In this document: positions 58,120-64,000 of the stretch, in pieces
Layout: each line of letters begins with the position of its first letter
Numbering within the stretch: position 1 is the first letter of the stretch
Origin: Ancistrus triradiatus
Taxonomy: Eukaryota > Chordata > Actinopteri > Siluriformes > Loricariidae
Reading direction: 5' to 3'
NCBI GenBank assembly: GCA_025084515.1
Contig: JAJAGP010000557.1
Location: 1 to 64,000, forward strand
Length of the DNA stretch: 64,000 nucleotides
Notes under the pieces: generated by a model
Seen by the model: only the letters and a program-made list of their open reading frames with translations
Told to the model about the DNA's origin: nothing
Databases searched by the model: none
Made by a program: the position numbers and the translations under genes

Positions 58120-59169
58120 GTTTGGATATGCCATTCCTAAACCATCACTGTACAACATTCATGACATTAAACACTGACTTAATTTGGAGTTTTCATTTGG
58201 GCTTAGCATCTGTAGTTAACCAGATGTTTCTTCTTGAAGTTATAATGTAATTTATTTCTCTTCTCTGCTTTAACATGTTGTATTTAGATCATGAAACCTG
58301 GAAGAAAAAAAACTCATTCTTACTGGGCAACACATTTTGTGGAGGGACGTTCAAACCTTGTGCTGTAACTCAGGTTTATGAGATGCCTTTCCCCTCAGAA
58401 AAAAATGTGGGATGACTGGCAAATAAATACAATTTACACGTCCTCTTGTCTTACCAGCACAGTCTGCAACTGATCATACTTGCTTTATATGAGTGACCAC
58501 CTAGGGTCTAAAGGGACTGACTTTTTTCTGAACCAGTTGTACTCAGTGAAACAGTGACTACTACCAATAATGTAACCCATGGCTGTTTGCTATTGACAAC
58601 CCTAGCAAACAACAGTGTAACTGAATGTGGCATATGCCTGGCCATATGGTCTAGGTTTATGGACATTAATAAAATAGTCTGCTAGTAACTGATTAAAGTC
58701 ACTCTACTGAAGAGCTTATTTTAGATTTGGATTGTGCTCCAAGTTATATTGTCTGGTTCCTCTGAGTGTAAAGTCAAGCTTCTAACCCAAATTAGGTCGA
58801 CAAACACATCAAAGAAACCACATCAAGTCTGCTGATAAGGCTAAAGAAACTGGTGTCCTGTTACAAACAAGGCTGGCATCGAAATAGAGATGATCTTTTA
58901 GCAATTTGTTTGACTCCAAGTTTCAACTGCTTGTTCATTTTCTAGGCATGGCAGTTTATTCCAATTCACTTTCATTTCTGTTTTCACTTCGACCATTTTC
59001 CTATCTCTATTGACTGTTTTTGATAACCACAGGTTAACTCTAATCTCCATACAGAACCACTTTTTTCAAGTAAGGAAAGTATAGTGTTCTTAAATGGTGT
59101 GTTAAGAATGCTATAGTGTGTTCTTAAAGACTGATTGTTAATAGACACTGTGCTCTTAATCAATAACTA

Positions 59170-59727
59170 ATTACTTTTTCTGTTTTCTCTCCGAGCTGTA
59201 CCAGTACCAGTTCCTGCCGCACACATGATGTTCATCCGTTACAGCTTCACTCAAGCTGTTTCCGTCATCAGCTCCAGCCCCACCATACCCGGGCCACACC
59301 AGAGGGCAGTAACTCTCTCCCTCCTCCGGTTATCTGGGGACGAAGTGCCGCCAACGACTTTCCCGCTTAGACTCAGGATCCTAGAGTGACTCTGTGTATT
59401 GGACTACTTAATGCTGATGTGCATATTTTACATTTTATTTGAACTATGACTCCATGACTTATTAGTTTAGATAAATTAGTTTCATTCTTATGCTTATCAT
59501 CTACGCCACCCAAGGAGGATGGGTCCCTTTTTGAGTCTTGGTCCTCCTAAGGTTTCTTCCTCATAACACTTATGGAGTTTTTCCTTTCCACTGTCGACTT
59601 AGGTTTGCTCAATTTGGGATTGTACGCAGATATTAGGAGATAATGTAAAGTTGTAAAGTTGCTTTGAGACAATGCTCCAGTGTAAAAAGCACTATATAAA
59701 TAAATCTGACTTGACTTGACTTGGTAC
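59170..59727 (+). repeat. Retroposon-like dispersed repeat with TTGACTTGACT tail
   Basis: The 3' part (59590-59727) is the reverse complement of 19861-19985 and ends in tandem GACTT units. Upstream, TTTTTGAGTCTTGGTCCTCC and GGTTTCTTCCTCATAAC are blocks I associate with a common fish repeat family. The 5' limit at 59170 is a guess based on rising GC content. Confidence 0.6.
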
Positions 59728-60103
59728 AAGATGAAAAAACTAAATCAAGTCAATGGTCAAATAAGCTTTAAGCGTATTATAAACATGCAGCATTGAAAAC
59801 AATTCTCCTTACTTCAGATGAAAAGCTTGGAGAACTTACTCTGAGATAATCTGTTGAGGATTATGTATTTTATAGCAGGCATGTACATTAATGAGTGGTG
59901 TGTGCAAACATGCACCAGCAGAGAGCTACATCAGAACGACTCTTGTTAGCTAACTTCAGGCAATGGCGAGGGACAGTTACACAGATGCACGCACAGCAAT
60001 CTCAGTCACGCAATGCAGACTATGTAGAGTGGCTATGCAGCCAAAAGTATGACTCCAGTGCATTGGAAATGTTTTAAGTAGGGAATGAGTCTGGAATCAT
60101 GTC

Positions 60104-60106
<3 letters not shown>

Positions 60107-60158
<52 letters not shown>
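60107..60158. repeat. (TG)n microsatellite
   Basis: About 25 uninterrupted TG units, the longest in the window. Confidence 0.95.
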
Positions 60159-60160
<2 letters not shown>

Positions 60161-60764
60161 GGCATGTGCATGTGCATGAGATTTAGCATGAACAGTTATT
60201 GAAAGTAGAAACAGAAAAATAACAGATCCGTGCACCACAACGCCATTTCCCATTATAGAACATAAATATTTAGATCAGGCTTTTCTTCTGGTTGTGGTCA
60301 GGATACATTAATGAAAAAACACACAGCTGTCATTTACATAAGCCTGATGATTAAAGATGTTAGTGCAATTGAAATTCAATACCTTGACTCAATTAATACT
60401 TTAATGATATTGTGTAAATCAGTGCATACATTATCTGTGTCAATGTGAAAGCTAAATAAACTCAAATACTTGTTATTCGGCATGTTGCTACTTGGATCTG
60501 TAGTCTGGAGGTGACTGGAGGTGGGGCAATAGATAATAATACTGTTGTGCCTCTGGCAAATATATACAGAGTTCTCTGATTTACCTTTGGTTTGATCAGG
60601 AAATGAACAAAGGCGTTTAGCAACATGTTTGAGCCATTAACTTCTTCACACTTAAAACCATGTCCTTCAGCCAGTGAATTTAAAATTTTCATTTTCATCA
60701 CTTTCACAAACGTGCCAGTAAGTTCAATGCCTATTCTAGATTGCCTCTTGGGGAAAGTAAGTGT

Positions 60765-60911
60765 GAAGAGTGTGTGATGTCCTATGTACGACTGGAAACC
60801 TGTGTAGGGGGAATACACTCCCACCTAGGGCACAGTGTTGCCAGAACTGGCTTTGAACCCATTACAGTCAAGTCCAGGATAAATAGTTACTGAAGATGAA
60901 TGAATGAATCA
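60765..60911 (+). repeat. LINE/SINE 3'-end remnant with (GAAT)n tail
   Basis: CCAGGATAAATAGTTACTGAAGATG, read in parts, followed by GAATGAATGAAT, matches the known 3' end of fish non-LTR repeats (GGATAAGCGGTTACTGAAGA-type). The upstream 100 bp are heavily diverged. Confidence 0.6.
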
Positions 60912-61580
60912 GTATATACAATATCAACATAAACTTTAAGGAGGAAATCCTACAAGCCATTTCTTAAATATCCAGTTGACTCATGCCACAAAACTAAATA
61001 ATATTAACACAACTAAAATGAAAACAATGCTTGTGATTCATAGTCTGTAAGATGCAAAGCAGCAGGTCTGAACCGAAGGGGGAAAGGCTGTAACTGTAAT
61101 CCACTGTTATTATCTGGGTCCTGTATGGCTTAGTCTTTCAGACCTTAACAAAAGAGGGAAGACTACAGGATCAGCCTAAAGAAGTCAAGACATGTCCATG
61201 TTTAGGATGCTGGTTGCAGGGCCTGTGTCACTTCCAGGAGTGAGGGAACAGCAAGATGAGCGTGCTGGGAAAAAGTGTGCTGTGCCAGGACTTCTCCCTT
61301 TGCCTTGCAGGAAATTGTTCTATTCTCTGAAAAGACCACAAAGCTGTTTGTACCGTCCTTGCTTGCAAACACTGAAAAGACCAAAATACACATACAAATA
61401 CACACACTCACCACAGGCCACCATGAGCGAGCAGAGACAAGTTAGGAAAGGCGTACACAGGCTTGCATCTATTTTTAAGGCTTAGCCACCCATATCTCAT
61501 TGTTTTCACTGCTGTATAAAGCTCAGGGACTAAAGGCAGGGACGCTATCACAAATCACCATTTTCCTGTTTACAGTAGTG

Positions 61581-61882
61581 ATGTGTGTGTGTGTATGTGT
61601 GGGCGATCCAGTTTATATTCCATTGTGGGGACCAAATGTCCTTACAAGGACAGAAAGAGTTAGTTTCTTACTTTGTGTTGAGATTTTGCTGGTCCCAAAA
61701 AGAAAATTGCCTTTTTACAATAAGTGCTAATTGTTTTTGAAAACAGAAAAGATTTGCTTCAGGTTACTGAGGTTATGGTTAGATGTAGGTGGAAGTGTAG
61801 AAGTCATTACCAACTGTAATATTACTTTAGCAGAAAGTCCTCACAATGGCATAAAGTTGTGTGTGTGTGTGTGTGTGTGTGT
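61581..61882. repeat. (GT)n-bounded MITE-like repeat
   Basis: A GT-rich start (61581-61600) and a (GT)n end (61859-61882) bracket a segment with ATTGTGGGGACCAAATGTCC and TTTTGCTGGTCCC. A truncated relative is at 24729-24885. The layout matches a common fish element that carries GT tracts at its ends. Confidence 0.65.
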
Positions 61883-63589
61883 CTGTCTGTCTGCCTTGCG
61901 TGTGTATATGTGTGAGTGAGAGATACATTTTTATTTTATTCAACTTTATCTTATTATATTTTATCTTAATTACTGTAATAGCTCCTTACCTTAGTATCTT
62001 ATTCCAACCATTGCATTTTTATTGCCTTTATTGTATTATTCTATTGTATTTTAACTCTTATTTCTTTTCGATTGTACAGTATATATATATTTTGATTCTG
62101 TTGTATCTAAGCTTTGGCAATAGAAGTTTTCATCTTTGTCATGGCAATAAAGCAAAAGAGAGAGAGAGAGAGACATTCGACTGGTCTAATAATGAAACGT
62201 ATTTGACAAGCAAAATTGTCAAATAATCTCAATTTGGATAAACTGTTTTTGGATAGGGTCAGCTGCAGGTATATCATTATTTTTAAAGGATTTAATCTTC
62301 TTTGTGGCAAAATTGATTTCTAGCAATGACACTAATTTTCCCTGTGTAAAAAAAAAAGTATCACATATAATTTTAGCAGTGCCTCAGTACTGTGCTATTG
62401 TGCTGCACTGGATGAATGTTGTATAAAATCAGATAGTCCATTTTTGCCCAGATTCTGAGTTGCTATGCACAACACATGAAGAACAGAAATGCTGAATGGA
62501 TTCAGACACAGAATTTAAAAAGTGTTATCCAATTTGGTATGTTGCAGGTGAAACACTGGTACCCACAGACTTGAAATTATGACAGAAACACAAAAAGACA
62601 AATAATAAAACAAAAGACACTGCTGGAATCTTTACCTGACAGAATAAGTAACATTATTAACTCACCTACAACATCAAACAGTGTGAAAGAAATAACCATT
62701 TTTTTTGTTTTATACGTTTATTAGAAAAAATAAACCAATATTTTTGTCAACATAAAATCCCAGTTTAAGTCATGATGTATGACAACAAGTCTTTAAATGA
62801 AAGGCTAGGCCAATTACAGCCATTCAAGCTCAAATGTGTACAATCAAGCTTTAAGAAGGGCTTACCAGTTACCATCAGACGAGGAAATATCTCAGATGTC
62901 TGTAAAATGTATTTGAGTATAAGCCATTCAGCCAAGTACACATTCAAGTTGACGGAAACCTTTGTACAAACCTAATGCAAATATTTGCAAAACATATGTA
63001 ATCATGTTAGCAAAGTATTTCTGCGTAGATATTGTAACAATATTATGGCGTGTCTGAGTGCACACCATAATAGAAATAAATTTTACTAAACTAGACTATT
63101 TTACTGATTTTACTCAAATGGAGGAGATCGAAATTTTAAAAGATAAAGATAAAAACAGAGATAAATATAAAATCAGAGATACAAACAGACAGAAAAGTTT
63201 CTTTGGGAAAATCACTCTTTGGAAAATGTAGGAAATTAAGCACCCCAGATGTATGATAGTGTATGTGTACTGTATGTATTAGGCAGGATGTGACTGAGAC
63301 ATGTTGCAGACCTATCACACAATTCAGAGCCTTGACTTTTCCATATTCTTTAGAGTGAGTTTGGGGAAAGTGAAACAGAAGGGAGAGCAAAGGTATGAGG
63401 TCAGCACAGTGGTAATGACACCAGTGGGAGAATCCAATATCACATTCTAAACCAGTCCTGCAAGAACACTTAAAGTAGACACATCCTCTGCCTTAATGTC
63501 TGTTTCCCCTTGTAGAAGGGAGTATTCACCAGTTATTCAGTTCACTGCATGCACAGACTTGTAATTGTAAGCTGTTTGGGTTGAGTTTG

Positions 63590-63800
63590 AGCTTGTCATA
63601 TGATTAAACAGAAATGCAAATTTAAGTGATGTGAGATGCGCTGGCAAATTCAAAGATATAATTAATTAGACTCCCATTGTTCCCTTTAATGTTTCCCAGC
63701 AGTAAAGAAATACCAGCTTGGTGAGGTTTTATCAGGCTCATAGGGTGAGGTGTTTAAGTCAGGGCTGAATGAATGGCTATGCCAGGTTTATCAGTCATCA
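63590..63800. promoter_or_regulatory. Candidate enhancer: POU octamer, homeodomain and SOX motifs
   Basis: ATGCAAAT (63614-63621), ATAATTAATTAG (about 63659-63669, two overlapping TAATTA-type sites) and CCATTGTTC (63674-63682, SOX consensus) fall within 70 bp. The motifs are read directly; enhancer function is inference. Confidence 0.25.
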
Positions 63801-64000
63801 TTGAGGGCGCTGTGTTTGTTTGAAAGTTTGTGAGCACACTGATAGTTCAAGCAAACACACAATTCATTATTCTGGGCTTTTCAAACTGACACTCAAACTG
63901 ACTCAACTCTCTGCTTGTTATAATGGGAACACTTGCAGAAACAGGTCCCTAAGAGTCCCCTCCAAAAAATATATTTTTTTATATGTATATGTATACACAT

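Larger units (their letters stand above)
54185..64000. other. Long non-coding stretch with scattered repeats, no gene seen
   Basis: Nearly 10 kb without a recognisable exon. Listed separately are microsatellites, three repeat-family traces and one motif cluster. Frames such as 56819-57422, 57705-57944 and 60462-60824 lack domains. A short G-rich run, (GTGGG)n-like, lies at 55174-55202. Confidence 0.55.

Overview
This is vertebrate nuclear DNA, almost certainly from a ray-finned fish. It has long AT-rich, CpG-poor non-coding stretches, many (CA)n/(GT)n microsatellites, a tRNA-derived SINE, at least five Tc1/mariner families with long terminal inverted repeats (TIRs), and Ty3/gypsy chromovirus-type LTR retrotransposons. 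An ostariophysan such as a catfish is plausible, but the sequence alone does not prove it. I found no host protein-coding exon, rRNA, functional tRNA or CRISPR array. The window looks like an intron or gene desert, and every coding trace I can support belongs to a mobile element.

Layout. 1-2555: unique sequence with a SINE (590-776) and a (CA)n. 2556-6611: a chromovirus with one LTR, internally deleted in the reverse transcriptase and integrase. 6739-8321: Tc1 family 1. 8322-12421: unique. 12422-17204: a three-level nest, family 3 Tc1 holding family 2 Tc1 (12602-16908) holding LTR element A (12976-16101). 17205-24918: unique plus microsatellites. 24919-25944: family 3. 30145-32435: family 4 Tc1 split by a foldback element with 330-bp arms (30385-32107), which itself holds a family 3 fragment. 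34340-35870: family 3, and 36179-36662: a family 3 end. About 37140-47600: an ancient minus-strand gypsy element broken up by LTR element B (39023-42360), a SINE, a family 1 Tc1 (43733-44675) and LTR element D (44921-46691). 47640-48130 and 53197-54184: family 5 Tc1/mariner. 50971-52415: family 1. 54185-64000: mostly unique, with microsatellites, LINE/SINE tails and a (GT)n-bounded MITE.

Two observations stand out. First, elements A, B and D have LTRs but no recognisable polymerase. A and B carry only a Gag-like N-terminus followed by in-frame 9- or 10-residue Pro/Ala/Arg-rich tandem repeats. D carries only a short Pro/Ser-rich repeat. They look like a fish counterpart of TR-GAG or TRIM elements. 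Second, in all four LTR elements a stretch of about 10 nt lying 30-36 nt downstream of a TATA-like box, at the predicted RNA 5' end, is complementary to the sequence just inside the 5' LTR. This is the signature of self-primed reverse transcription known from the Tf1/sushi group. I infer that the non-autonomous elements are, or were, mobilised by an autonomous chromovirus that shares this priming mode.
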